A program made the translations under genes and the position numbers. 61,861 bases of DNA from positions 1 to 61,861 of IMG/VR virus record IMGVR_UViG_3300020405_000676; one strand, 5' to 3'. Every line of letters begins with the position of its first letter. Position 1 is the stretch's first letter. Positions 8,495 through 16,887 of the stretch are shown here, piece by piece. The stretch comes from a virus. A model generated the notes under the pieces. That model was not told the origin of the DNA. It ran no database searches and worked only from the letters and a program-made list of their open reading frames with translations.

Positions 8495-9162
8495 AGTGAT
8501 GCATAATAATCTGTAAGTCTTGTTTCCCAAAGGTCACAATACATTTCAAACCTTGCACCTTCTATAACAAACTCTTTAAATTTATTATCTCTACTGACCA
8601 TAAGTATAACACCTTTTTTAATATTTGTGTCATACATTTCATTATGTGCCATTGCATAAGCACAACATTGTAAATAATAGTCTTCAATCCATTCTTCTTT
8701 TTTAATTTTTTTAGATGTTTTAAAGTCTATAATTGCTTCTTCGCCTTTATGTATTCCAACACAATCTGTTGTCCCAGCATATAATCCAGGTGCAATTAAT
8801 CCTATTTCTGTTCCCCAAACTTCATCTATATTTGTAAATCCTTCATTTATAACTAAGTCCGACATTTGTTTTGCCATAACACTAACCATATTAGTACCAA
8901 ACTCAACTGTCTCGCCCAGAATATATTTTTCTATTGCATTATGTACTTTTGTTCCTAGTCCTGCACTTTCTTTACTTACTCGATTTGCTTCTTCTTCGCC
9001 TACACGTTTACGCCATGCAATTAAGGCTGTTTTGTCTGAAGTCTTGTCTAATACTGTTGTTACACTAGGCACAGGTACATTGTCATCTCCGACATACTGT
9101 CTTCCTTGCGGAGTGCTTTTGCGTTCTAGTATTTTGTAATCGAATTTAGGTTTTAAAAGCAT
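8491..9162 (-). CDS. PD-(D/E)XK exonuclease-like protein
   Basis: The 223-residue protein carries a RecB/Cas4-like nuclease core. GTKVHNAIE supplies the helical histidine/glutamate region. GTTDCVG and AIIDFKTSKK give the D and (D/E)XK residues, followed by the conserved YYLQCCAYA helix. It is likely a DNA exonuclease active in recombination or host DNA breakdown. It is the first gene behind a sigma70 promoter (9181-9209), has a usable ribosome binding site (AAGGAA), and its stop overlaps the start of the reductase gene. Confidence 0.85.
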   Translation of the reverse strand: MLLKPKFDYKILERKSTPQGRQYVGDDNVPVPSVTTVLDKTSDKTALIAWRKRVGEEEANRVSKESAGLGTKVHNAIEKYILGETVEFGTNMVSVMAKQMSDLVINEGFTNIDEVWGTEIGLIAPGLYAGTTDCVGIHKGEEAIIDFKTSKKIKKEEWIEDYYLQCCAYAMAHNEMYDTNIKKGVILMVSRDNKFKEFVIEGARFEMYCDLWETRLTDYYASL

Positions 9163-9180
9163 GTTTTTTCCTTAAGTTGT

Positions 9181-9209
9181 ATTATAGCATTTTCTAGTAT
9201 TTTAGTCAA
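9181..9209 (-). promoter_or_regulatory. Sigma70 promoter of the nuclease-reductase unit
   Basis: TTGACT (9209-9204), 17-nt spacer, TATAAT (9186-9181). It overlaps the stop codon of the gene upstream. Confidence 0.8.
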
Positions 9210-10291
9210 CCTGTCATATATTCAGCAATTTTATCGTGCCAATTTACGCCATAATGAATAAGGTCTCTAGCACATGCATTCTTAATTTGTTCAGGTGTAT
9301 GTATATTTGGATCTACAATTTGTAATTCTTTTCCTAATATAGGTATATACATTTTTGTTAATGGAGGTGCAATTATATCCCAATTTATAAAATCTTTTAT
9401 TCCTTGAAATGTATTCTTTGCATACATTTTTAGTTCAATATCATGTGCTTTACAAAAATCTTCTATAGCAGATATTGTAATAGATGTGTACATATTTTTA
9501 GTTTCCATATTAATTGCAGTATGAATATGCTCAAATTCTTTCAAAAATACTTGTTGATAATGTACACCGCCTTCTATGATTCTTCTGTTACTAATGTGTG
9601 CTGTACGTTCACTATGTGGCACACAGACATAAGTTTTTTCAAACGGTTTTTGTTCATATAGTTGTCTTAATAAAAGATAAACTTCCATAGGACCACTTGC
9701 ACTTAGTCCACAATTAAAAATAGGTAAATTTTCTCCTATTTTATTCCACCATATATCCTTTTCTGCTGTACCTACTCCTTGTGTATGGCTACAACCAAAC
9801 ACAGGTATAAATTCATTTGGTACTAAATCTTCAAACTCCAAATCACTACGCAAACCAAGAGAGTTTATATTGTAAGTGATTGGATTTCCTTTATCATATG
9901 TTGACCACCATTCTTCTTCAGACATTCCTATATCTGTAAAGTTTCTAACAACTCTGTCTCTTATCTTTGCGTTGTTAGGTTCTTTTACTTCATCTCTTAC
10001 ATCTGAAAATGCTTCTAGCCATTTTTTTGTTGTAAAAGGAGTATCTAAAGAAAGATGTTTGTATTGTTTTGGTAAATCTTCTAAATGTATAGAGTAGTCT
10101 CTATGTCCAATAAGGTCATCCTTGTAAAATTGCCAAGAAGCAGGAACAAAATCCTCTTCTGTATAAATGTAATCTCCTATATGCATTCTTGTGATACCCG
10201 CTGTAAAGGCTTTCACAAAATCAGGAAAATCCATTCTTCTTTTTTCTAAAAATGGTGTTAGCAGTTTTTCGTATAATTCACTTTTTCTCAT
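9206..10291 (-). CDS. SGNH-hydrolase-like protein, copy 2 of tandem pair
   Basis: The 361-residue protein has a C-terminal half resembling SGNH/GDSL esterases. FGCSHTQGVG is in the position of the nucleophile block. A Gly/Asn block may be represented by NCGLSASG. ARDLIHYGVNWHD resembles block V with its D-x-x-H pair. The first half (about residues 1-140) is specific to this family. It is a paralogue of the next gene (10288-11415), sharing N-terminal and catalytic segments such as INSxGLRSxLEFEDLxPN. The start overlaps the upstream stop by 4 nt (ATGA), so the two are coupled. Possible roles are polysaccharide deacetylation or glycan modification on the virion. Confidence 0.7.
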   Translation of the reverse strand: MRKSELYEKLLTPFLEKRRMDFPDFVKAFTAGITRMHIGDYIYTEEDFVPASWQFYKDDLIGHRDYSIHLEDLPKQYKHLSLDTPFTTKKWLEAFSDVRDEVKEPNNAKIRDRVVRNFTDIGMSEEEWWSTYDKGNPITYNINSLGLRSDLEFEDLVPNEFIPVFGCSHTQGVGTAEKDIWWNKIGENLPIFNCGLSASGPMEVYLLLRQLYEQKPFEKTYVCVPHSERTAHISNRRIIEGGVHYQQVFLKEFEHIHTAINMETKNMYTSITISAIEDFCKAHDIELKMYAKNTFQGIKDFINWDIIAPPLTKMYIPILGKELQIVDPNIHTPEQIKNACARDLIHYGVNWHDKIAEYMTG

Positions 10292-11415
10292 AGTACAACT
10301 CTATCCAAGTATTTATTTCCAGGCTCTTTAAATAAATTAGCGATATGGCTATGCCATGTTACACCGAAATGAACACAATCTCTGGCTACATGTTTTTGCA
10401 TTTCTGAGAGAGAATGTTTCTTAGGGTCAATAAACTTAATATTTTTTAATTCAAATGTGGCTGTACGCATTGAGTTTGGCACAGGCATTTCCCACTCTAT
10501 ACAATGTTTGAGATGTCCGTATGTAAAAGTTGCATAAATGTTTAACTCTATATCATTTATTTTACAAAAATCTAATAATGCACTATAACAAATACTTATA
10601 TACATGTGCCTTGATTCTGAATTAAAACATTGATTTAAGTGAAGCCACTCATCTAATGTGCTTTGATAAAACGATCCACCTTCGTGCCATCCTTTATTGC
10701 TTATGTGTGCTGTTCTTTCACAATGAGGTAAAACAGCATACGCCTTCTTGAAAGGTTTTTCTTTGTAAAGTTTTTTTAATGTAAGTAGTGTTTCTACAAC
10801 ACCATTAGATGACATTCCCATATTAAACCTAGGCAAGTCCTCATCAAGTTGATTGAACCATAAATTTTCATATCTAGTACCAAGTCCAAATGTATTACTG
10901 CAACCAAAAACAGGAATAAATTTATTTGGTTCCAAATCTTCAAATTCTAAATGACTACGCAAACCTATGGAATTTATTTGATAAGTTACATCCTCATAAT
11001 TTTTTCTCCAATTTTCTATACTCATTCCTACATTTAAAAGTTTGTCTAATGTTCGAAATTTTCTTTGTAAATAATCATGGTCTTTTAAATATTTTGAACG
11101 TGTTGCACTTTCTTCACGTAATGGTCTTCGGTAATCATAAATCATAGGAAGGTATGCTGAAGAATCCATATTTAATTGTGAATATGTTTTTGGGCAGTCT
11201 GCTAAATTAATACTGTATGCTTCATATTCTTCTTTGAACTCAGAAGAGGAGTACCTTTCTCTAATGTCTTCATGTAAATCTTCTACATCGTAAGGAGTAC
11301 TCCATGCATGTAAATGGCTTATCGAGCCTGTAAAAGTTTTCATATACTCAACAAAAGATAAATCTTCTTTCTTTTTGTACGGATTGGTAAGATTTTCTAG
11401 CAGAGAGGTTTTCAT
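10288..11415 (-). CDS. SGNH-hydrolase-like protein, copy 1 of tandem pair
   Basis: The 375-residue paralogue of the gene at 9206-10291 contains FGCSNTFGLG (nucleophile block), NMGMSSNG and ARDCVHFGVTWHSH (D-x-x-H block). The late promoter-like core AATAAATA ends exactly 5 nt before the ATG at 11415, leaving no room for a ribosome binding site, so the late mRNA is predicted to be leaderless. The two copies probably act together or form a hetero-oligomer. Enzyme activity is inferred from motifs only. Confidence 0.7.
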   Translation of the reverse strand: MKTSLLENLTNPYKKKEDLSFVEYMKTFTGSISHLHAWSTPYDVEDLHEDIRERYSSSEFKEEYEAYSINLADCPKTYSQLNMDSSAYLPMIYDYRRPLREESATRSKYLKDHDYLQRKFRTLDKLLNVGMSIENWRKNYEDVTYQINSIGLRSHLEFEDLEPNKFIPVFGCSNTFGLGTRYENLWFNQLDEDLPRFNMGMSSNGVVETLLTLKKLYKEKPFKKAYAVLPHCERTAHISNKGWHEGGSFYQSTLDEWLHLNQCFNSESRHMYISICYSALLDFCKINDIELNIYATFTYGHLKHCIEWEMPVPNSMRTATFELKNIKFIDPKKHSLSEMQKHVARDCVHFGVTWHSHIANLFKEPGNKYLDRVVL

Positions 11416-11420
11416 ACTAG

Positions 11421-11428
11421 TATTTATT
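11421..11428 (-). promoter_or_regulatory. Late promoter abutting a start codon (AATAAATA)
   Basis: The minus strand reads AATAAATA, 5 nt, ATG. The usual T4 late start site falls on the A of the start codon. Confidence 0.6.
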
Positions 11429-11434
11429 TTTGAA

Positions 11435-11782
11435 TTATGTAGGTAGGTCTGCTTTTACGTCTTGCATTGCCTGGTCACCTGCCATAGAAGCAACATCTAC
11501 TTCAGGTTCTTCTTCAGCATCTGGCTCTGCCATATCATTTGGGATTTTGCCTTTAGGTGTAATTACTTCATCATCTACACTTTGTACAACATCCATGTCA
11601 TTTAATGTTTGTTTTAATTCGTCGGTGCTCAACAGAAAACCATCTTTTCCCATAAGGTCTCTAAAAACTTCTGTGGGGATTTCGTCCATATCACCGCCAA
11701 CTACTTGTGCAAGTCTATCTCTGATAGCAATTTGCAAGTCGTCGAAGTAACTTTCGAAAAGTATTACTTCACGGATTTTCAT
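11435..11782 (-). CDS. Putative packaged protein with capsid-targeting-like N-terminus (115 aa)
   Basis: The protein begins MKIREVILFE-SYFDD, matching the proposed capsid-targeting signal with an LFE cleavage site. The body is acidic, and the C-terminal part is disordered and rich in D, E, P and A. No family is recognised. It follows the 424-aa gene with a 1-nt gap and has a good ribosome binding site (GAGGT), so both are translated from the late transcript that starts at 13091. Confidence 0.65.
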   Translation of the reverse strand: MKIREVILFESYFDDLQIAIRDRLAQVVGGDMDEIPTEVFRDLMGKDGFLLSTDELKQTLNDMDVVQSVDDEVITPKGKIPNDMAEPDAEEEPEVDVASMAGDQAMQDVKADLPT

Positions 11783-11783
11783 G

Positions 11784-13058
11784 TTACACCTCAGGTGCTT
11801 CTACAGGTGCTCTACCTAGTGGCTCTTCTTCAGGTCCTGCCGCGGCTGGAACATTATCAACAGGTGCATCCATTGGTTCTTCAGCACCAAGTCCTGCATC
11901 CATCGGCTCGCTCATCATTGGAGATTCAACACCAGTTAGTTGTCCTATTACGGCATCCATTTGTTCTTTACTGCCTTTGTTAGCAACAAGTAATGCATCT
12001 AAGGCTGACTCAGCCTCTAATTTAATGCTTTGTGCCTGTTGGGCTCCGAACTCTGCACTTAATTGGTCTGCTATTGCAGGTAAGTCTTCGTTAATCATTC
12101 TGCCAATTCTTTCAATGTGACCTTGTACATCATCACTTAATGCTCTAAGTGCCATTACAACTTCTGCTTGTTCAACTTCAACTTCTTCTGCAATCATGTC
12201 GTTGATGATATCGTCAAACATACTTTCTTTTTTGGCTTGTTTTTCTTCATCGGAAGTGTCGCCAGTAATTTTATATGTTTTACCATCTACTTCAAATTCA
12301 TCTTTACCTGCCGCAATAGCATCTTTTCTAGCACCAGTAAATTTATTCTGTTCAGCAACTTTTTTACCAAACATTTGAATTCCACCTGCTACTGCTTCTT
12401 CTTCTAAACCGTTTAAGAAACCAACAACTGCATCTCTGCTTTTGCCACTGACTTCTGCAAACATATCTAATTTTTCTTCTATTGCTTTAAGGGTATCAAC
12501 ATCTTCAATTTCCATTCCAACTTCTTTCGCTAATTCTTTTAAGAGGTATTCATTTAGTTCAGTATCGGTAATTGCTCCTAAATTTTCTACTTCTTCACGT
12601 GTTCCGCATGAGGATTCCATGTAATCTTTTGCGGCTTTTAAAACTATCGGTAATACAAATTCATCATCATATGCATATCTAGAATCTTTTCTAAATCTAT
12701 TCATGCATTCTTTACTTGCTTCGTCCATTGTGTATCCACTGTCCATAAGTGATTGCACTTCTTGTACAAGATTGTCTTTCATTTCTTGCATTGCTGGACT
12801 TTCTGCATACATGCCTTCGTTAATCATAACGTTGATAACATCTCTAACGCCTAAAAACTTAGCATAGTCTGGATCTAAGTTGAATTTTTTATTTGTATTT
12901 CTGAGTCTAATAATATGTGACTCTGCTTTTTCTTTCACAGTTTCAAGTTTTTGCTTGGAATGGAAGCCTGCAACTTTTACACCATGATTTTCCTTAAGAT
13001 AAGAATTTATTTGCTTAATTCTTTCCTGAGGAGTTTGATTAAAATTTGTAATTTTCAT
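11784..13058 (-). CDS. Marine myovirus late protein, probably virion-associated (424 aa)
   Basis: This protein is mostly alpha-helical with an acidic, Pro/Ala/Glu-rich C-terminus (last about 60 residues). The N-terminus (MKITNFNQTPQERIKQ) differs from the capsid-targeting pattern. A segment near residues 240-275 (KDEFEVDGKTYKITGDTSDE) resembles one I recall from marine T4-like structural proteins. It sits behind a late promoter (13091-13098). A scaffold or internal head role would fit the composition, but I cannot identify it. Confidence 0.65.
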   Translation of the reverse strand: MKITNFNQTPQERIKQINSYLKENHGVKVAGFHSKQKLETVKEKAESHIIRLRNTNKKFNLDPDYAKFLGVRDVINVMINEGMYAESPAMQEMKDNLVQEVQSLMDSGYTMDEASKECMNRFRKDSRYAYDDEFVLPIVLKAAKDYMESSCGTREEVENLGAITDTELNEYLLKELAKEVGMEIEDVDTLKAIEEKLDMFAEVSGKSRDAVVGFLNGLEEEAVAGGIQMFGKKVAEQNKFTGARKDAIAAGKDEFEVDGKTYKITGDTSDEEKQAKKESMFDDIINDMIAEEVEVEQAEVVMALRALSDDVQGHIERIGRMINEDLPAIADQLSAEFGAQQAQSIKLEAESALDALLVANKGSKEQMDAVIGQLTGVESPMMSEPMDAGLGAEEPMDAPVDNVPAAAGPEEEPLGRAPVEAPEV

Positions 13059-13090
13059 GTCTTATCCCGATAAAGTTAAAATTATAAATG

Positions 13091-13098
13091 TATTTATC
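13091..13098 (-). promoter_or_regulatory. T4-type late promoter
   Basis: GATAAATA on the minus strand, 33 nt before the 424-aa gene. Confidence 0.6.
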
Positions 13099-13130
13099 AA
13101 AAAGAACAAAAATGATGTAGAAAAAAATTA

Positions 13131-13598
13131 CTAGTAAGAGGTGTGTATGTGTGAATGTAAAGATTCTTTTGCATTTCTCAAAGACATAATGGCTATCTCT
13201 GCTCTACTTTCAGTAGAATAAAATTTTGTAGTGTCTTTTGTAGTTTTCATTGTGTGCTTGTAAAAGATTAAATCGTTGTAATGCTTAGTAACATGACGTT
13301 GATATCTATGCAATGCTTTTTCTATGATTAAAACAGTATTTGGTATCTTCTTTTTAGGTGTTGTAGATAATGTTTTAACAATTCTTCTAGCAGTTTCAGG
13401 TAACATTACGTCTTTGAAAACAGGTTGCCTAGAACTTGCTTCTACTATATCGTATAATCCTGTTTTTTTCTTTACAGAGAAGAATAAATTTTTAGATAAA
13501 ACTTTTTTAGTTGCTTGTTCTAACTTTTGTGCTACTTTGGATTTATCTATTTTATTTTTGTTGCGGGTAGATTTTAAATTTCGCTTTGCCATTGTCAT
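13131..13598 (-). CDS. Basic hypothetical protein (155 aa)
   Basis: A lysine/arginine-rich N-terminus (MTMAKRNLKSTRNKNKIDKSK) is followed by a helical region and the segment VLIIEKALHRYQRHV. The charge suggests nucleic acid binding. The start overlaps the end of the upstream small gene by about 47 nt; a second ATG at 13592 shortens the overlap only slightly. Similar small basic proteins occur in marine T4-like phages, but the function is unknown. Confidence 0.65.
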   Translation of the reverse strand: MTMAKRNLKSTRNKNKIDKSKVAQKLEQATKKVLSKNLFFSVKKKTGLYDIVEASSRQPVFKDVMLPETARRIVKTLSTTPKKKIPNTVLIIEKALHRYQRHVTKHYNDLIFYKHTMKTTKDTTKFYSTESRAEIAIMSLRNAKESLHSHIHTSY

Positions 13599-13764
13599 TT
13601 ACTCTTAATACTAACCCACGTTGTCTTAATTGTTGAGCAGTATGTAACTCATTTTCATTGAGCTCATACTCATATATACCTTTTTCATGAGATAATTTAT
13701 CAAAGAATTGAAATTCTTTTGAACTTACTACTGTGGGACCGTTTTTTGTAGATAATACTCTCAT
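13552..13764 (-). CDS. Hypothetical protein (70 aa)
   Basis: A small soluble protein starting MRVLSTKNGPTVVSS, with the helical segment ELNENELHTAQQLRQRG. A ribosome binding site-like AAGAGA precedes the ATG. It is the second gene of a late unit beginning at 13957 and overlaps the next gene in another frame. No family is recognised. Confidence 0.6.
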   Translation of the reverse strand: MRVLSTKNGPTVVSSKEFQFFDKLSHEKGIYEYELNENELHTAQQLRQRGLVLRVNDNGKAKFKIYPQQK

Positions 13765-13765
13765 A

Positions 13766-13957
13766 TTATCTCTTAATTAATTTCGATTTTGTTTTTGGAC
13801 CTGGCTTCTTGTGTGCGTGTTTAGTCTTTTTAGGCTTTTTTGGTTTCTGTACAACACGTTGAACATCGTTAGCAATAGGTTTTACTACTGTCGCAACTGC
13901 TCCTGCACTCATTCCACCTACGGATGCTGTTTCATATATAATATCTGAAATCTTCAT
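13766..13957 (-). CDS. Small putative packaged protein with capsid-targeting-like N-terminus (63 aa)
   Basis: The protein begins MKISDIIYE-TASVGG, one of the best matches to the T4 capsid-targeting sequence. It continues with a Gly/Ala stretch and ends in a strongly basic tail (KPKKPKKTKHAHKKPGPK), as expected for a peptide packaged with DNA. The late promoter GATAAATA (13963-13970) lies 5 nt before the ATG with no ribosome binding site, predicting a leaderless mRNA. Confidence 0.65.
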   Translation of the reverse strand: MKISDIIYETASVGGMSAGAVATVVKPIANDVQRVVQKPKKPKKTKHAHKKPGPKTKSKLIKR

Positions 13958-13962
13958 ACTTG

Positions 13963-13970
13963 TATTTATC
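13963..13970 (-). promoter_or_regulatory. Late promoter abutting a start codon
   Basis: GATAAATA, 5 nt, ATG on the minus strand. It overlaps the stop codon of the upstream gene. Confidence 0.65.
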
Positions 13971-15186
13971 CATTTTTAAAAATTTTATCAAATTCCGGAT
14001 ACACTTTCAACCAAGAATCTAAATCTGCTTTTATATTATTCAAAATAAATTCTGAATTTTTATGAAATACCTCAAAATTGTGTTCTGCAATTTCTTTATT
14101 TAAGGAAATTATGTTATCCCATATAGCAGAATTATCTTTTTTAATGTATAATACTTCTAAATTATCAATTAAAATATCTATTTTTTGTAATAAATTTTTT
14201 TCTGTGTCAAATAATTCTACATTATCAAACAAATGATTGTATGTTTGATATCCCATCTGTTGTAAATGTTTATAAATTCTATCTGGTCCAACAATCATAA
14301 ACGGTTGTTTCATCATAATAGGTTTGAATACTTTTTCCGTAAAGAATAATTCTTTACCTATACTTGATTCTGTGATAATTTGTATATCACAGTCAAATAA
14401 TCCTTCAGTATCTCCTACACTTTTCATATGTACAACGTCATCATTTCTGTTGTCATACACTAAAGGATAAACATCTCGTAACTTTTCCAGATATGTAGTA
14501 CCTTTTTTAATATCATCTAAGTTAGTAAGATACTGTATTGCATTTGTTACAACTTCATCGAAAGGTACATCAGGCGAACTGAGAACATTATCATGTAAAT
14601 TATTATGTAATATTGCTCCTAGTAATAGTGTTCTGTGGGGTCTTGGAGCATTATTTAAACAGTTAAACAAATACTTTTTATTATTGTTAAATTCGTATTT
14701 TGTACCAATATCTAACTGCAACATGGTGTCTTCTTTGTAATTTCTTGTGTATAGAACGTCATATGTGTCGTATGCAAACGTTTTAAATATATCTGATATA
14801 TTGACACAACTATTGCCATAAAACACGTTAGATAGGGCGTAATGCGTTGTAACTTGGTGTATAAACTCAAATATGTTTTTGTCGCAATGACCTTCAGCAC
14901 TATTTTCAAACAATATTGTTGCATTTGGATTATCTGCTATGTAGTCAGGAAGAAGTGTGTGTATTAAATTAAATTGTTGCCAAGTATTAAAAATAACATC
15001 AGAAGCAAAACCATCCAATGAAATTACATGTAAAACAGGTAAATTATTATGTAGGTCTTCTGTCCACTCGAAAAAATCACTCATTCCAAAAAGTGTATCC
15101 ACAGAACTATCAGGAACATGTGATACATCATGTCCACATGCACTCATAAATTCTTTAAAAGGATTTTGTATTTTGGATATTTTCAC
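13966..15186 (-). CDS. Glycosyltransferase-like protein (406 aa, GTG start)
   Basis: The C-terminal half contains a segment common in marine phage glycosyltransferases: ESSIGKELFFTEKVFKPIM followed by PFMIVGPDRIYKHLQQMGY (about residues 275-315). The conserved TEK-x-x-KP pattern recalls fucosyltransferase-like donor-binding sites. The N-terminal half is divergent. The start codon is GTG at 15186, 5 nt after a variant late core (GTTAAATA). It may glycosylate virion proteins or alter host surface glycans. The donor and acceptor are unknown and the fold assignment is tentative. Confidence 0.6.
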   Translation of the reverse strand: MKISKIQNPFKEFMSACGHDVSHVPDSSVDTLFGMSDFFEWTEDLHNNLPVLHVISLDGFASDVIFNTWQQFNLIHTLLPDYIADNPNATILFENSAEGHCDKNIFEFIHQVTTHYALSNVFYGNSCVNISDIFKTFAYDTYDVLYTRNYKEDTMLQLDIGTKYEFNNNKKYLFNCLNNAPRPHRTLLLGAILHNNLHDNVLSSPDVPFDEVVTNAIQYLTNLDDIKKGTTYLEKLRDVYPLVYDNRNDDVVHMKSVGDTEGLFDCDIQIITESSIGKELFFTEKVFKPIMMKQPFMIVGPDRIYKHLQQMGYQTYNHLFDNVELFDTEKNLLQKIDILIDNLEVLYIKKDNSAIWDNIISLNKEIAEHNFEVFHKNSEFILNNIKADLDSWLKVYPEFDKIFKNG

Positions 15187-15191
15187 AGTAG

Positions 15192-15199
15192 TATTTAAC
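15192..15199 (-). promoter_or_regulatory. Variant late promoter abutting a GTG start
   Basis: The minus strand reads GTTAAATA, 5 nt, GTG. The core deviates from the consensus; position and spacing are the main support. Confidence 0.4.
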
Positions 15200-16887
15200 T
15201 ACTTTTTCTTACGTCCGGACTTCATGTTGGCACACCAGTGATACATTTTTGACTTCTCACCACTGCTGTCTTTTGCTTTTTTGCGTAGACTTGTTACTGA
15301 ACCTTTACAACTTGCACCTGCACGTTTTACTCTGCCTGGACGACTTTTGCCTTTCTTTTTGCCGTCAGCAAAATTTTCTATAATCTCTGCTGGAATTACA
15401 TCTCTGCCAACACGTTTTGCTTGATACACTCTGTGAAAACCATCAAGTATTGTTTTGCCATCTACATCTAACAGTATTGGTTCATCTAAATCAACACCTA
15501 CATCTGGATCAACATCTATTACTCTACTAAAACGGTCATCATGTGCTTCGTCATCTAAGTCTGCTACTTTGACTTTGATTAGTTTGGTCTTTTTGCCTTT
15601 GATATAATCTTTAACAGCAGGATTTAGATTTCTTTCATCTAATTGTTCCAGTTCATCTATAAATGGTTGTGGGTCCATGTCTTGATTTTCAAACTCATCT
15701 ATAAAGTTTCTTAATTCAACTTGGTATGCTTTTTTTAAAATTCTTGGATCTTCGTTGCCAGTAAAGTTGCTAATCTTTTTTTTAACTGTATTCATATTGT
15801 CATCAAAGCCATGCTCTTCTTCTCTGTCTTGGCTCATATAGTCCCAAACATCTTTAAGCATTTTAACACCATTTATATTTACATACTCTCTTTTTACATA
15901 AGTGCCTGGAAAATTAATAACTTCTGCTTCTGACATTTTAGATTTAAGTAAATCTTTAAAATAGTTTTCCTGCATTACTGCTCTATCACTTGTTTTATCT
16001 TTGAATACATCCATTACTTTTTCTATGTCTGCGTCAACTATAATTGCAGGAACACGTTTAATACCTAGTATATTAGCGGCATCATATCTATGATGACCAT
16101 TTATCAAGTATCCTCTTCTATCTAAAATAAAAGGTCTGTCTACTTTTTTAAGAAATACGTCTTCTGCTTTTTTACTTAATCCATCTACACGTTGAGATTG
16201 TACAGGTTTTATTTTGTCTATACTAATTGTACCTTCTTTGTATTTTAAATCTGATTTATCTAAATGTTTTCTTCTAATTTGTGGCAATTGGTTTCTATCA
16301 AAATGTTTATCACTAACACCTCTATTATAACTTTCTTCTATACCTTTTCTTAAACGTATAACACCACAGGCAAGTCTTTCTCCTGCATTACCTGTTTTTA
16401 AACTTTCTTCATCTCCACCCAAACCTAAGTCATCTTCGTCTGCATGTATAACCATTGCTCTGCCTACAACACTTCGGTCACCACTCAAATCAACACGTCT
16501 TGCAACAATTTTGAATCTAGCAATACCTTGTTCATCTGCTACAATATTGCCTAAGTCGCCTACATGTCCTTGCATTAAGTCACCATGGTCAACTCCGTCT
16601 GGATTGTAATGACCTCCAGCACTATCACAACCATCACTAAGGTCGCCAAACTCATGTATATGTATTCCGTGTTTGCCAGGTTTAAGTCCTTTAATTTGTC
16701 CTCTGATTATTGTAGGTTTGTTTGGTTCTTGTTTTAAAACAATACCGCCTGATATATCGCCTTCAACATGTTCTAGTTGAACTACTGCTTTTACTATTTC
16801 TTCTGCTTCACTGATTGTGTTTAAAGATTCGCATTGGCAACTTTTTTCTTTTGTTCTAGGACAACTTTTGAATTCTGATGCTCTCAT
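15199..16887 (-). CDS. Cu/Zn superoxide dismutase fused to two ParB-like domains (562 aa)
   Basis: Residues about 31-179 form a complete Cu/Zn superoxide dismutase, which converts superoxide to hydrogen peroxide. The ligands H76, H78, H93, H101, H108, D111 and H148, the disulphide pair C87/C174 and the guiding R171 (GNAGERLACGVI) are all visible. Two ParB/Srx-like domains follow, with LINGHHRYDAA (about 260) and LDGFHRVYQAKRVG (about 490), of the kind that bind or cut DNA or hydrolyse nucleotides. A Lys/Cys-rich tail ends the protein. The N-terminus has no ordinary signal peptide, but SLNTISE-AEE gives an I-x-E protease site directly before the SOD domain. It overlaps the giant gene upstream by 1 nt and is likely late. 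Packaging in the head is inferred. Confidence 0.92.
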   Translation of the reverse strand: MRASEFKSCPRTKEKSCQCESLNTISEAEEIVKAVVQLEHVEGDISGGIVLKQEPNKPTIIRGQIKGLKPGKHGIHIHEFGDLSDGCDSAGGHYNPDGVDHGDLMQGHVGDLGNIVADEQGIARFKIVARRVDLSGDRSVVGRAMVIHADEDDLGLGGDEESLKTGNAGERLACGVIRLRKGIEESYNRGVSDKHFDRNQLPQIRRKHLDKSDLKYKEGTISIDKIKPVQSQRVDGLSKKAEDVFLKKVDRPFILDRRGYLINGHHRYDAANILGIKRVPAIIVDADIEKVMDVFKDKTSDRAVMQENYFKDLLKSKMSEAEVINFPGTYVKREYVNINGVKMLKDVWDYMSQDREEEHGFDDNMNTVKKKISNFTGNEDPRILKKAYQVELRNFIDEFENQDMDPQPFIDELEQLDERNLNPAVKDYIKGKKTKLIKVKVADLDDEAHDDRFSRVIDVDPDVGVDLDEPILLDVDGKTILDGFHRVYQAKRVGRDVIPAEIIENFADGKKKGKSRPGRVKRAGASCKGSVTSLRKKAKDSSGEKSKMYHWCANMKSGRKKK

